A stretch of DNA of 64,000 bases from Nonomuraea candida. GTDB taxonomy: Bacteria > Actinomycetota > Actinomycetes > Streptosporangiales > Streptosporangiaceae. Below are positions 45,358 through 53,238 of the stretch, one piece after another. How positions within the stretch are numbered: the first letter of the stretch is position 1; each line of letters begins with the position of its first letter. A program made the translations under genes and the position numbers. A model generated the notes under the pieces. That model was not told the origin of the DNA. It searched no databases and saw only the letters and a program-made list of their open reading frames with translations. The stretch spans positions 124,001 to 188,000 of the forward strand of contig NZ_JOAG01000003.1 of NCBI RefSeq assembly GCF_000725485.1, read 5' to 3'.

Positions 45358-45567
45358 GTTTTCTCGCGGCCAGATGGATATCGGCCGAAGGATGGTTGGA
45401 TCGTCGGCCATATCTTCAGTCCAGTACCACCGATCCCGCCAGTGTCCAGTTCGGATGTCTCTGAGGACCTTTGCCACAAGTTGGTGATCTCCCTCCTTGC
45501 GGCTGTCCGAGTTCCACCATTGCGCGAGTACCCGATCGCTTCCCGCCTGGAGCCGTAGCTCCGCCAT
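45247..45567 (-). CDS. hypothetical protein, second gene of a two-gene unit
   Basis: 106 residues, Trp-rich (QWWNSDSRKEGDHQLVAKVL, GHWRDRWYWTEDMADDPTIL), ending in a beta-rich stretch NLVITIRFWAAEDTPEVEII. No family recognised. Size, the C-terminal beta strands and the position after a small acidic partner resemble RelE/ParE-type toxins, but no catalytic signature can be pointed to. Starts 2 nt after the upstream stop (TAG-CC-ATG). Lower GC than its surroundings. Confidence 0.65.
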   Translation of the reverse strand: MAELRLQAGSDRVLAQWWNSDSRKEGDHQLVAKVLRDIRTGHWRDRWYWTEDMADDPTILRPISIWPRENLVITIRFWAAEDTPEVEIIRIFDVVDLPESGLREEV

Positions 45568-45569
45568 GG

Positions 45570-45884
45570 CTACTCCATGAGTCGGTTGAGCACCTCATCG
45601 ATGTCCAGCGACCCACCCGAGGCCACGCGATCTTTGGGAGCACTCCTTACCGCTTCGACATAGTCAGGAATGCCGCGCAGACGAATGGTCGCGAGGAGAT
45701 TGTTAGCGAAATGTACTAGGTGGTCAACATCCTTGGTCCGCTGAAAAGCCAGCATGGCACGGCAGGTGCTACGTAGGAGTTCCCTCTGTTCAGAGGCTTC
45801 CAGCCCATCAATTGTTGCCATAGCCCGTTCGACCGCTGGGTCATCATGGGGAACAGAACCGGCCGGGAGGAATTCCTCGTTCAT
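45570..45884 (-). CDS. hypothetical acidic protein, first gene of a two-gene unit
   Basis: 104 residues, helical (VERAMATIDGLEASEQRELL, HLVHFANNLLATIRLRG) with an acidic C-terminus (SLDIDEVLNRLME). No family recognised. ATG at 45884 has GGAG/GGAAGG upstream; the TTG at 45893 is an alternative. Composition is less GC-rich than the chromosome around it. Its arrangement suggests the antitoxin-like partner of the next gene. Confidence 0.62.
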   Translation of the reverse strand: MNEEFLPAGSVPHDDPAVERAMATIDGLEASEQRELLRSTCRAMLAFQRTKDVDHLVHFANNLLATIRLRGIPDYVEAVRSAPKDRVASGGSLDIDEVLNRLME

Positions 45885-46238
45885 GCCTTCCAACTCCGTG
45901 GTGTAGTTTGCTGTTGGTTTCGATGCGAAGAGAGACGGCTATCGATGCTCTCAGCGCACAAACAGGGGTTGCCTGAAGGGAACACCTTCATATAGCGATC
46001 ACGGGGCCCCGAAGGATCGAACCTTTATTCGATGTGACAGTACGCCTGCGGGTCCTTCTCTGCCAGGGGCGCCCACGGACCTTACCTTTGCGTAAGGAGG
46101 CGCCCGGCCGGCACCTCTAGACCCATCCGGTAGAAGATGCCACCCGTGCCGAGCCCCCGGGCGTCAGGCCAGAGTGCCCTCGATGTGCCCTGCTCCACTC
46201 ATACCGGCTGTTGGATGCCAGGTAAGGCGAAGGATTAG
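45885..46238. other. 354-nt lower-GC gap beside rnpB
   Basis: No gene seen. Contains a tRNA T-arm-like string on the minus strand (GGTTCGATCC followed by GGGGCCCC, about 46002-46024) that does not fold into a full tRNA. Also holds the hairpin CCTTAC-ctttgc-GTAAGG near 46082-46099. The two-gene unit's promoter must lie at its left end. Confidence 0.45.
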
Positions 46239-46632
46239 GGGACGAGTCGGCCTGTAGGCCGGGTTCTGTCCTTCGTACGAAGGGGCGACCATCCATCTAG
46301 GGCCGCCGTTGCCGGCGGCCTCGAGCGGTCTACCCGCGCGACTCGGGCGGGCAGCCCTCGAACGTCGCGCGCGGAACGCTCCGAGAAGCGTCCCTTCTTG
46401 ACCTTGCTCCGGGTGGGGTTTACCTAGCCGCCCACGTCACCGTGGGCGCTGGTGGTCTCTTACACCACCCTTTCACCCTTACCTCCCGGCGGAACCGGGA
46501 GGCGGTCTGCTTTCTGTGGCACTGTCCCGCGGGTCACCCCGGGTCGGCGTTACCGACCACCCTGCCCTGTGGAGCCCGGACCTTCCTCGGCGGGCCTGGT
46601 GGGCCCGACGCGGCCGCCCGGCCGACTCGTCT
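46239..46632 (-). ncRNA. rnpB: RNase P RNA (class A)
   Basis: Catalytic RNA of RNase P, processing tRNA 5' ends. The termini pair as a 12-bp P1 helix (GACGAGTCGGCC near 46631 with GGCCGACTCGTC near 46241). Conserved elements include GAGGAAGGTCCGGGCTCCAC near the 5' end, ACAGAAAGCAGACC, GGTAAACCCCACCCGGAGCA, and GGCCTACAGGCCGA at the 3' end. Length of about 394 nt is normal for actinobacteria. The ends are set by P1 pairing and could be off by a few bases. Confidence 0.95.
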
Positions 46633-46637
46633 GATGG

Positions 46638-46665
46638 ACTTTATCAAATTTCAAGCCGTTCCCAA
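46638..46665 (-). promoter_or_regulatory. rnpB promoter
   Basis: Minus strand -35 TTGGGA (46660-46665), 16-nt spacer, -10 TAAAGT (46638-46643), placing the transcription start at the first bases of P1. Confidence 0.65.
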
Positions 46666-46762
46666 CTCGGCGACAAGATCGGCTCGCTGGAATGGGTCCG
46701 TCATCGCCTGAGGGGGGCGGTGGCAGGCGCGGTCGTGCCGGGTGAGTCTTCTGGCGGCACCC

Positions 46763-46819
46763 GGCACGGCCCCGATCAGCTTCCCGACGGCGCCGACGGC
46801 ACGGCCCCGATCAGCTTCC
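46763..46819. repeat. 22-bp direct repeat, period 35
   Basis: GGCACGGCCCCGATCAGCTT plus CC occurs at 46763-46784 and again at 46798-46819, downstream of the RNase H gene stop. Possibly a duplicated termination or spacer segment. Confidence 0.7.
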
Positions 46820-46859
46820 GGCGTGTGCCTGGGCGAGCTCTTTGCGGCTGCGATGCCCG

Positions 46860-48143
46860 TCAGCGCAGGTGTGACGTGTCGTTGAACGACTTCACCACGG
46901 CCGGGCCGTCCGCGTAGTACTCGACGAGCGACAGGCACGCCACGTCGAGGTGCATCCGGTAGAGGGCCGCCAACGGCGCCAGGAGGGCGTCTGTGAGCAG
47001 CAGCTTGATGGGCGTCACGTGGGACACGGCGAGGACCGTCTTGCCTTCGTACCGCTCCACCAGCCGCTCCCTGGCCGCTCCCACGCGCCGGGCGGCGGTG
47101 GCGAAGCTCTCGCCGCCGGACGGGGCCACGTCGGGGTCGGCGAGCCAGGCGGACAGCTCGGCGGGCCAGCGCCGCTGCACTTCGGTGAACGTGTGGCCCT
47201 CCCAGGCGCCGAAGTCGATCTCCCTGAGGTCCTCGGCCACCTCGACGTCGAGGCCGGTACGGCGGGCGACCGCCTCCGCGGTCTGCCGGGCGCGCTTGAG
47301 CGGGGAGGTGACGATCACGTCCAGCCGGTACGGCTCGCGCGACAGCCTCTCCGCCGCCGCCGACGCCTGGGCCAGGCCGTTGGCCGTGAGCTCGGCGTCG
47401 CCGACGCCCGAGAACCTGCGTTCGAGGGACAGCTCGGTCTCGCCGTGGCGCAGCAGGAGCAGCGACGTGGCGACGCGGGTGGGCGGGGCCCAGCCGGTGC
47501 CCTTGCCCTGGGCGGTCTGCTGCGCGGCGGCGACGGAGGCGGTGGGGGCCGACAGCTCGGCGATGTCGCCGGCGTCCAGGAGGTCGGTCTGCCGGGACGA
47601 GCGGGGCTTCTCACGGGTGCCGGGGGCCGTCGCGGCGCGGGCGCCGGAGTCGGTCGCGACAGGGCCGGCGGCGGTGGTGGTGCCGGCGGCGGGGCTGGTG
47701 GTGGTGCCGCCGGCGCTCCAGGTCAGGCCCTTGGCGGCGGCGTCCATGGCCTCGTTGGCCAGGCGGTCGGCGTGGCCGTTGCGTTCGCGCGGGATCCAGG
47801 TCCACTCCGTCACCCGCAGCCGGCGCACGAGCGCCCCCGCCTCCGACGCCAGCGGGCGCAGGCCCTCGTTCTTGATCTTCCAGCGGCCCGCCATCTGCTC
47901 GATGACCAGCTTGGAGTCCATCCGGACCGCCACCTGGGCCCCGTCGCCGCCCAGGTCGAGCGCGGCCCGCAGGCCGGCGATCAGGCCGCGGTATTCGGCG
48001 ACGTTGTTGGTGGTGACGCCGATCGCCTCGGCCGCCTCCGCCAGCACCTGGCCGTCGGAGGCGTCCTTGACGACCGCGCCGTAGCCGGCCGGGCCCGGGT
48101 TTCCGCGCGAGCCGCCGTCGGCCTCGATGACGTATGAGGTCAC
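46860..48143 (-). CDS. bifunctional RNase H / acid phosphatase
   Basis: 427 residues. The N-terminal RNase HI domain (1-~140) has Asp9 in IEADGGSRGNPG, NNVAEYRGLI, RMDSKLVIEQM and RNGHADRLANEA. A low-complexity Ala/Thr linker of ~80 residues follows. The C-terminal histidine-phosphatase domain has LLLLRHGETELS and AVSHVTPIK. Same architecture as mycobacterial Rv2228c, whose phosphatase part is CobC-like (alpha-ribazole phosphatase). The GTG start overlaps the zinc-ribbon gene stop by 4 nt. Confidence 0.93.
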   Translation of the reverse strand: MTSYVIEADGGSRGNPGPAGYGAVVKDASDGQVLAEAAEAIGVTTNNVAEYRGLIAGLRAALDLGGDGAQVAVRMDSKLVIEQMAGRWKIKNEGLRPLASEAGALVRRLRVTEWTWIPRERNGHADRLANEAMDAAAKGLTWSAGGTTTSPAAGTTTAAGPVATDSGARAATAPGTREKPRSSRQTDLLDAGDIAELSAPTASVAAAQQTAQGKGTGWAPPTRVATSLLLLRHGETELSLERRFSGVGDAELTANGLAQASAAAERLSREPYRLDVIVTSPLKRARQTAEAVARRTGLDVEVAEDLREIDFGAWEGHTFTEVQRRWPAELSAWLADPDVAPSGGESFATAARRVGAARERLVERYEGKTVLAVSHVTPIKLLLTDALLAPLAALYRMHLDVACLSLVEYYADGPAVVKSFNDTSHLR

Positions 48144-48880
48144 AGGCCCGACGCCGCCGTACGGACGAGGATGCGGCGGCACTCGTCGCACCGGAGCACC
48201 TCGTCGTGGGGGGCGGCCTTGATGCGGTTCATCTCGGCGATGGACAGGGCCACCTTGCAGCCCTGGCACCGGCCGCCGTGGAGCATGGCGGCGCCCACGC
48301 CGTACTGCTCGCGCAGCTTCTCGTACAGGGCGAGCAGGTCGGCGGGGATCTCGCCGGCGACGCCGGCCCGGCGGTCCTTGACCTCGGACGCCTCCTTGTC
48401 GATCTCGCTGAGCGCGGCGTCGCGGCGGTCCTCCGCCGCGGACAGGGCGACGCGCACCTCGTCGCGCCGGGCCGCCAGGTCGGTCACCTTGGTGTCGGCC
48501 GCCTCCCTGCGCTCCATGATCTCCAGCACGACCTCTTCCAGGTCGCCCTGCCGCCTCTGCAGGGAGGCGATCTCGGACTGCAGGCCGGCCAGGTCGCGCG
48601 GCGAGGTCACCGCGCCGGAGTCGAGGCGCTTCTGGTCGCGGTCGGCGCGGGTGCGCACGGCGTCGACGTCACTCTCGGCCTTGGCCTGCTCGCGGGCGAG
48701 GTCGCCCGCCTCGGTCTCGGCCTCGATCACCTGGGTGGCGAGCTTGGCGAACGCCTTGGAACGCTCGTCGATCTCGGCCAGCTCGGGCAGGGTGCGGCGG
48801 CGGTGGGCCAGCCGGTCAATCATGGAGTCGAGCTCCGCCAGGTCGAGCAGTCGCTTCTGGGCCTCAGGGGCTGCTTTCAT
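48140..48880 (-). CDS. coiled-coil C4-type zinc-ribbon protein (Rv2229c-like)
   Basis: 246 residues: a long antiparallel coiled coil (heptad-rich Glu/Lys/Arg/Ala, ~5-190) and a C-terminal zinc ribbon CQGC ... CDEC. Conserved between nif3 and rnhA-like genes in actinobacteria; function unproven. ATG at 48880 (MKAAPEAQ) has GAGGG eight bases upstream and is preferred to ATG 48901. Confidence 0.9.
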   Translation of the reverse strand: MKAAPEAQKRLLDLAELDSMIDRLAHRRRTLPELAEIDERSKAFAKLATQVIEAETEAGDLAREQAKAESDVDAVRTRADRDQKRLDSGAVTSPRDLAGLQSEIASLQRRQGDLEEVVLEIMERREAADTKVTDLAARRDEVRVALSAAEDRRDAALSEIDKEASEVKDRRAGVAGEIPADLLALYEKLREQYGVGAAMLHGGRCQGCKVALSIAEMNRIKAAPHDEVLRCDECRRILVRTAASGL

Positions 48881-48882
48881 GA

Positions 48883-49692
48883 TCAAATCCCTCTTGTCCA
48901 TGCATCGGTGACCGTGGCGGAGACACGCGTTTCAACGGTAACGCCACTCTCGCGCAGGATGGACGCCGCGCTGTCGAGCCAGGGCCACTCGGTGGCCCAG
49001 TGCGCGGCGTCGATCAGCGCGGGCCCGCCCGACTCCACGAACTCGCTGGCAGGATGATGCCGCAAGTCCGCCGTGAGGAACACATCGACGCCCGCGGCGG
49101 CGGCCGTGCCGAGGAGCGAGTCGCCCGCGCCGCCGCTGACCGCCACGCGCGTGACGGGACGGGACGGGTCGCCCGCCACCCGGATGCCCCAGGACGTGCG
49201 CGGCAGCCCCGCGGCCACCCGCTCCGCGAACTCCCCCAGCGTCGTCGGCTCCGCCGGCTCGCCGATGCGGCCCAGCCCGCGCCACGGGTCGTCGGGGAAC
49301 GGCCGCAGCGGCACCAGGTCGCCGACCAGCCCCACGGCCCTGGCCAGGGCGTCGGACACGCCCGGATTGGCCACGTCGGCATTGGTGTGGGCGGTGTAGA
49401 GGGCGATGTCGTTCTTGATCAGGGTGTGGACGAGGCGGCCCTTGGGGGTGGTCGTGGCGACCGTGGTGGTGCCGCGCAGGTAGAGGGGGTGGTGGGTGAC
49501 GATCAGGTCGGCGCCCCAGTCGAGGGCCTCCTCGGCCACGGCGGCGACCGGGTCGACCGCGAACAGCACCCGCCGCACGCCCTGCGCCGGGTCTCCGCTG
49601 ACCAGCCCCACCGCGTCCCACGACTCGGCTCGCGCGGGCGGGTAGGCCGCCTCGAGCACCTCGATCACGTCTGTCAACGTCACAGCAGCCAC
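48883..49692 (-). CDS. Nif3-like dinuclear metal hexameric protein
   Basis: 269-residue NIF3/YbgI family protein. Metal ligands are in VTHHPLYL and YTAHTNADVA near the N-terminus and in the C-terminal FLTADLRHHPASEF and DAAHWATEWPWL. Often annotated as GTP cyclohydrolase 1 type 2; enzymatic role is unsettled. First gene of the nif3 / zinc-ribbon / RNase H operon. The GTG at 49692 is preceded by TAGTCT at 6 nt, suggesting a leaderless start. Confidence 0.93.
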   Translation of the reverse strand: MAAVTLTDVIEVLEAAYPPARAESWDAVGLVSGDPAQGVRRVLFAVDPVAAVAEEALDWGADLIVTHHPLYLRGTTTVATTTPKGRLVHTLIKNDIALYTAHTNADVANPGVSDALARAVGLVGDLVPLRPFPDDPWRGLGRIGEPAEPTTLGEFAERVAAGLPRTSWGIRVAGDPSRPVTRVAVSGGAGDSLLGTAAAAGVDVFLTADLRHHPASEFVESGGPALIDAAHWATEWPWLDSAASILRESGVTVETRVSATVTDAWTRGI

Positions 49693-49799
49693 CTGCGCAG
49701 ACTACCGGGCCGCGGGGTGGTGCGCGGCGGGCGCGGGAGGGGTGACGGCAGAACGGGGTTCGGCGTAACGTAAGTGCACACTGACATCCGGAGGACGGC

Positions 49800-51539
49800 A
49801 TGGCACCTAGCGTCGCGATCATCGGAGCGGGGTTCGGCGGACTGTGCATGGCGATCCAGCTCGAACGGGCCGGGATTCGCTCGTACACGGTGTTCGAGAA
49901 GGCCGGGGACCTCGGGGGGACGTGGCGGGACAACAGCTATCCGGGGGCGGGGTGCGACATTCCCTCGCATCTGTACTCGTACTCATTCGAGAAGTACGCG
50001 AGCTGGACGCGCCGCTATCCCGAGCAGCCGGAGATCCTCGGGTATCTCACGCATTGCGCCGATAAATACGACGTCAGGCGGAAAATCCGCTTCCGTACGG
50101 AAGTGCGGGGGCTGGTCTTTGACGGCCGGAAATGGCAGGTCAGTACCGTCTCCGCCTCCCCGGAGGACTCCGACGACTGGGAGGTCGCGGACGCTTCCGC
50201 TGAGGGCGAGGGCGCCGCGGATGACGACGGGGCCGCTGCGGACGATGGCGGCGGGGCCGCTGCGGACGATCGCGGCGGCGCCACAGCGGTCGCGAGCGAG
50301 TCCGGTGGACCCGGCGGATCGGGCGGACCCGGCGCGGCCGGCGGGACTGGCGGGACTGGCCCGCAAGGCTGGTCGGGCCCGCAAGGCTGGTCGGGCGCGC
50401 AAGGCTGGTCGGGCAGGCCGGGCGGGTCCGGGGTTCCGGGGGACGGCGAGGTCCGGACGGAGGCGTTCGACGTGGTGGTCATGGGCGTGGGGCAGCTCAA
50501 CCGGCCCAGACTGCCCGACATTCCCGGCATGGCGGACTTCGACGGGGTCTCCTTCCACTCCTCCCGCTGGAACCACGCCCACGACCTCACCGGCGGCCGC
50601 GTCGCGGTGATCGGGAACGGGTCGTCGGCCGCCCAGTTCGTGCCGCACGTCGCGGAGCAGGCCGAGCACCTGTACGCCTTCCAGCGCACCCCCAACTGGG
50701 TGATCCCCAAGCCGGACGCCACGTTCGGGCCGCTGACGCGGCTCGCCTTCCACTACGTCCCCGGCCTGCAGCGCGCCTACCGGGAGTGGATCTACCGGTA
50801 TGCCGAGGGCACCCTCTATCCGGCGCTCGCCCAGGGCTGGAGCGTGGACCTGCTGAGACGGCGGGCGCTCGCGCACCTGCGCGACCAGGTGCCCGACCCG
50901 GAGCTGCGGGCCAGGCTCACGCCCGACTATCCACCGGGCTGCAAGCGGGTCGTCATCGACAGCTCCTTCTACCCCGCCCTGACCAGGCCCAACGTGTCTC
51001 TGGTGACCGACAAGATCGTACGGATGACGCCGGAGGGCGTGCAGACCACCGAGGGCACGTACGAAGTGGACACCGTCATCTACGCCACCGGCTTCAAGAG
51101 CACGGAGTTCCTCGTCCCGATGCGGGTCGTGGGGCGCGAGGGGCGTTCGCTGGAGGAGCGGTGGAAGGAGGGCGCCGAGGCGTACCTGGGCATCTCGGTG
51201 CCCGACTTCCCCAACCTGTTCCTGCTGTACGGGCCCAACACCAACCTGGGGCACAACTCGATCATCTTCATGATCGAATGCCAGGTGAACCACATCATGG
51301 CCTGCCTGCCGCACCTCGCCGCGAACGGGCCCATCGAGGTGCGGCCCGAGGTGATGGCCGCCTGGCGCAGGCAGCTCGACGCGGCCATGGCCAGGATGGT
51401 GTGGGGGGCGGAGTGCCAGAGCTGGTACAAGACGGCCGACGGCCGCATCACGAACAACTGGCCCGGCCCCACGACGCTGTACCGCCGCCTGACCTCCCGT
51501 CCGCCGTGGCCGGCCTACCGGGTCGTCGGCGCGGAGTAG
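49800..51539 (+). CDS. Baeyer-Villiger-type flavin monooxygenase with ~100-residue insert
   Basis: 579 residues. FAD site AIIGAGFGGLCMAIQLERAG (6-25), the GGTWRDNSYPGAGCDIPSHL block, the BVMO fingerprint FDGVSFHSSRW (247-257), the NADPH site VIGNGSSAAQ, and IYATGFKSTEF. It should oxygenate a ketone or related substrate with NADPH. Between KWQV and FDVVVMG (residues ~118-219) lies an acidic then Gly-rich insert, including three GWSGPQ-type 6-residue repeats encoded by 18-bp units; relatives have only a few residues there. The ATG has GGAGG five bases upstream. Confidence 0.9.
   Translation: MAPSVAIIGAGFGGLCMAIQLERAGIRSYTVFEKAGDLGGTWRDNSYPGAGCDIPSHLYSYSFEKYASWTRRYPEQPEILGYLTHCADKYDVRRKIRFRTEVRGLVFDGRKWQVSTVSASPEDSDDWEVADASAEGEGAADDDGAAADDGGGAAADDRGGATAVASESGGPGGSGGPGAAGGTGGTGPQGWSGPQGWSGAQGWSGRPGGSGVPGDGEVRTEAFDVVVMGVGQLNRPRLPDIPGMADFDGVSFHSSRWNHAHDLTGGRVAVIGNGSSAAQFVPHVAEQAEHLYAFQRTPNWVIPKPDATFGPLTRLAFHYVPGLQRAYREWIYRYAEGTLYPALAQGWSVDLLRRRALAHLRDQVPDPELRARLTPDYPPGCKRVVIDSSFYPALTRPNVSLVTDKIVRMTPEGVQTTEGTYEVDTVIYATGFKSTEFLVPMRVVGREGRSLEERWKEGAEAYLGISVPDFPNLFLLYGPNTNLGHNSIIFMIECQVNHIMACLPHLAANGPIEVRPEVMAAWRRQLDAAMARMVWGAECQSWYKTADGRITNNWPGPTTLYRRLTSRPPWPAYRVVGAE
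50357..50413. repeat. 18-bp in-frame tandem repeat in the BVMO gene
   Basis: Three copies of GGCCCGCAAGGCTGGTCG (last one with GGCGCG) encode GPQGWS-GPQGWS-GAQGWS inside the insert. Confidence 0.85.
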
Positions 51540-51809
51540 GACGTGCCATGGCCGGGCCGGACGTGCCTGCCGGCCCGGCGTGCCAGGCCAGGCTCGACAT
51601 GCCGGGCCGGGCTCGACATCCCGGGCCGGGCAGGACGTGCCGGGCAAGACGTGCCGGACCGGGCAGGACCGGCGAGGTCGGCGGGCCGGCACTTGCCTGG
51701 TGGGCCTGGCGTGGAGGCTTGGGTTCGGGTCCGACCGGGGGCGCGGGTCTGGGGCGGGGGTGTCGAACCAGGGTCGTACAAGTGATCCAAAAGATCGGAC
51801 CTGAGGGCG
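51540..51809. repeat. intergenic minisatellite-like stretch
   Basis: The first ~150 nt after the monooxygenase stop are degenerate copies of GACGTGCCGGGC and CTCGACATGCCGGGC. No coding potential is supported. Confidence 0.6.
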
Positions 51810-51839
51810 TTGGAGCAGCTCCTGGCCTCGCGATAACGT
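51810..51839 (+). promoter_or_regulatory. leaderless promoter of the M19 dipeptidase
   Basis: TTGGAG (51810-51815), 18-nt spacer, TAACGT (51834-51839), then 6 nt to the ATG at 51846 with no Shine-Dalgarno. Confidence 0.55.
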
Positions 51840-51845
51840 CCTGCC

Positions 51846-52874
51846 ATGATGCTTCCCCTGCACCAGCGCGCCGTCGTGGCCGACACTCACAACGATCTGC
51901 TCATGGCCGTCTCCGCCAGGCCGCCGCGGCAGTGGGCCTCGTTCTTCCGGGAGAGATGGCTGCCGCAGCTGCTCGACGGCGGCGTGAACCTTCAGGTCTT
52001 GCCCGTCTTCATCGACGACCAATACCGGCCGGAGGGCGCGCTGCGGCAGACGTTGCGCATGATCGAGTGCGCCCATGTGCTGGCCGAGGGAAATCCCGAC
52101 CACGTGCGCGTCTGCGTCGACGCCGACCAGATCGACCGGACGCTCGCCGAAGACAAGATCGCCCTGGTGCTCGCGCTGGAGAGCATGCCGGGCCTCGACG
52201 CGAGCGTCGAGCTGATCTCGACCATGCACCGGCTGGGCGTGCGGGTGGCCTCCATCGCGCACTGGGGTCGCACACCGCTGGCCGACGGCAGTGGCGAGGA
52301 CGCGACGGGCAGCGGCCTGACCTCCCACGGCGTGGCCGCCCTGGCGGAGATGGAACGGCTGGGCATGATCTTCGACGTGTCCCATCTGGGCGCGTCCGGC
52401 GTCGCCCACGTGCTGGAGCTGGCCACCAAGCCGGTCATGGCCACCCACTCCTCCGCCCGCGCCCTGCGCGACCACCACCGCAACCTCACCGACGACCAGC
52501 TCCGGGGCGTGGCGGAGACCGGGGGCGTGATCTGCGTCAACTTCTTCGCCCCGTTCCTCGCCGAGGACGAGCGGGACATGACGCTCGACCGCCTGCTCGA
52601 CCACATCGAGCACATCGTGTCGGTCGCCGGCATCGACCACGTGGGGCTCGGCCCCGACTTCATCCGCGAGGTGATGGACGACCTGACGCCGCCGTGCTGC
52701 GAAGACCTCCACACGAGAGGCGTCGACCCGAAGCAGTCCGTGCCCGGGCTGGAGGGGCCGGCCGGGCTCCCCATGGTCACGGAAGGACTGCTGGCACGCG
52801 GTCTGCCGGAAAAGGACGTCATGCAGATCATCGGCGGCAACGTGCACCGGTTCTTCGGAGAGCGCCTCTCGTGA
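51846..52874 (+). CDS. membrane dipeptidase-like peptidase (M19)
   Basis: 342-residue amidohydrolase-fold zinc enzyme of the renal dipeptidase family. Metal and catalytic motifs are VVADTHNDLLMA (HxD), the bridging Glu in LALESMPG, FDVSHLGASG, PVMATHSSARAL and VGLGPDFI. Hydrolyses dipeptides, often with D-residues. No signal peptide is seen, so it is cytoplasmic despite the family name. Confidence 0.93.
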   Translation: MMLPLHQRAVVADTHNDLLMAVSARPPRQWASFFRERWLPQLLDGGVNLQVLPVFIDDQYRPEGALRQTLRMIECAHVLAEGNPDHVRVCVDADQIDRTLAEDKIALVLALESMPGLDASVELISTMHRLGVRVASIAHWGRTPLADGSGEDATGSGLTSHGVAALAEMERLGMIFDVSHLGASGVAHVLELATKPVMATHSSARALRDHHRNLTDDQLRGVAETGGVICVNFFAPFLAEDERDMTLDRLLDHIEHIVSVAGIDHVGLGPDFIREVMDDLTPPCCEDLHTRGVDPKQSVPGLEGPAGLPMVTEGLLARGLPEKDVMQIIGGNVHRFFGERLS

Positions 52875-52904
52875 CCCCTTCCCCCACCCCAGCCGCCCTC
52901 ACCA

Positions 52905-53110
52905 TCGTCCATGCCAGGTCGGTGGATGCGTCCCATCGAGGGACGCCGAGCCCTCCCGACGACACGGCCAATGCCAGACCCGCGGACATGTCCCGTCCAG
53001 GAACAGCCGACGCGCAGGGCGACGAAGCCGATGCAAGGCCGGTGGACGTGTTCCACCAGGGAACGGCGAACGCGCCCGGCGACCTAACCCGTACCGGGCC
53101 GGTGGACGGA
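52905..53110. repeat. degenerate 63-bp tandem repeat, ~3 copies
   Basis: Copies near 52910, 52970 and 53035 share CCRGTGGAYRYGTYCCAYC-like cores. In one plus frame they read ARSVDASHRGTP, ARPADMSRPGTA and ARPVDVFHQGTA, 21 residues apart. This frame has no start codon or ribosome site of its own. The 364-nt gap 52875-53238 is otherwise empty apart from the M20 gene's GGGGGA ribosome site. Confidence 0.65.
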
Positions 53111-53238
53111 GCCGGCGGTGAGGTGGGGAGACGTACCGGCTGCCGCGACCGCTTTCGTTCGCGAGCACAACCACGACCGGTCCGCCGGCCGATCCAACGA
53201 CCTTCACGCTTTCACGCTCTACACGGGGGACGAACAGC

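Noticed and set aside
46002..46075. tRNA gene on the minus strand beside rnpB
   Set aside because: Only a T-loop-like string is present; the acceptor stem, D-arm and anticodon arm do not form.
46442..46938. Protein-coding frames across the 46.4-46.9 kb region
   Set aside because: The sequence is RNase P RNA plus its promoter and the RNase H gene 3' flank; the frames have no ribosome sites.
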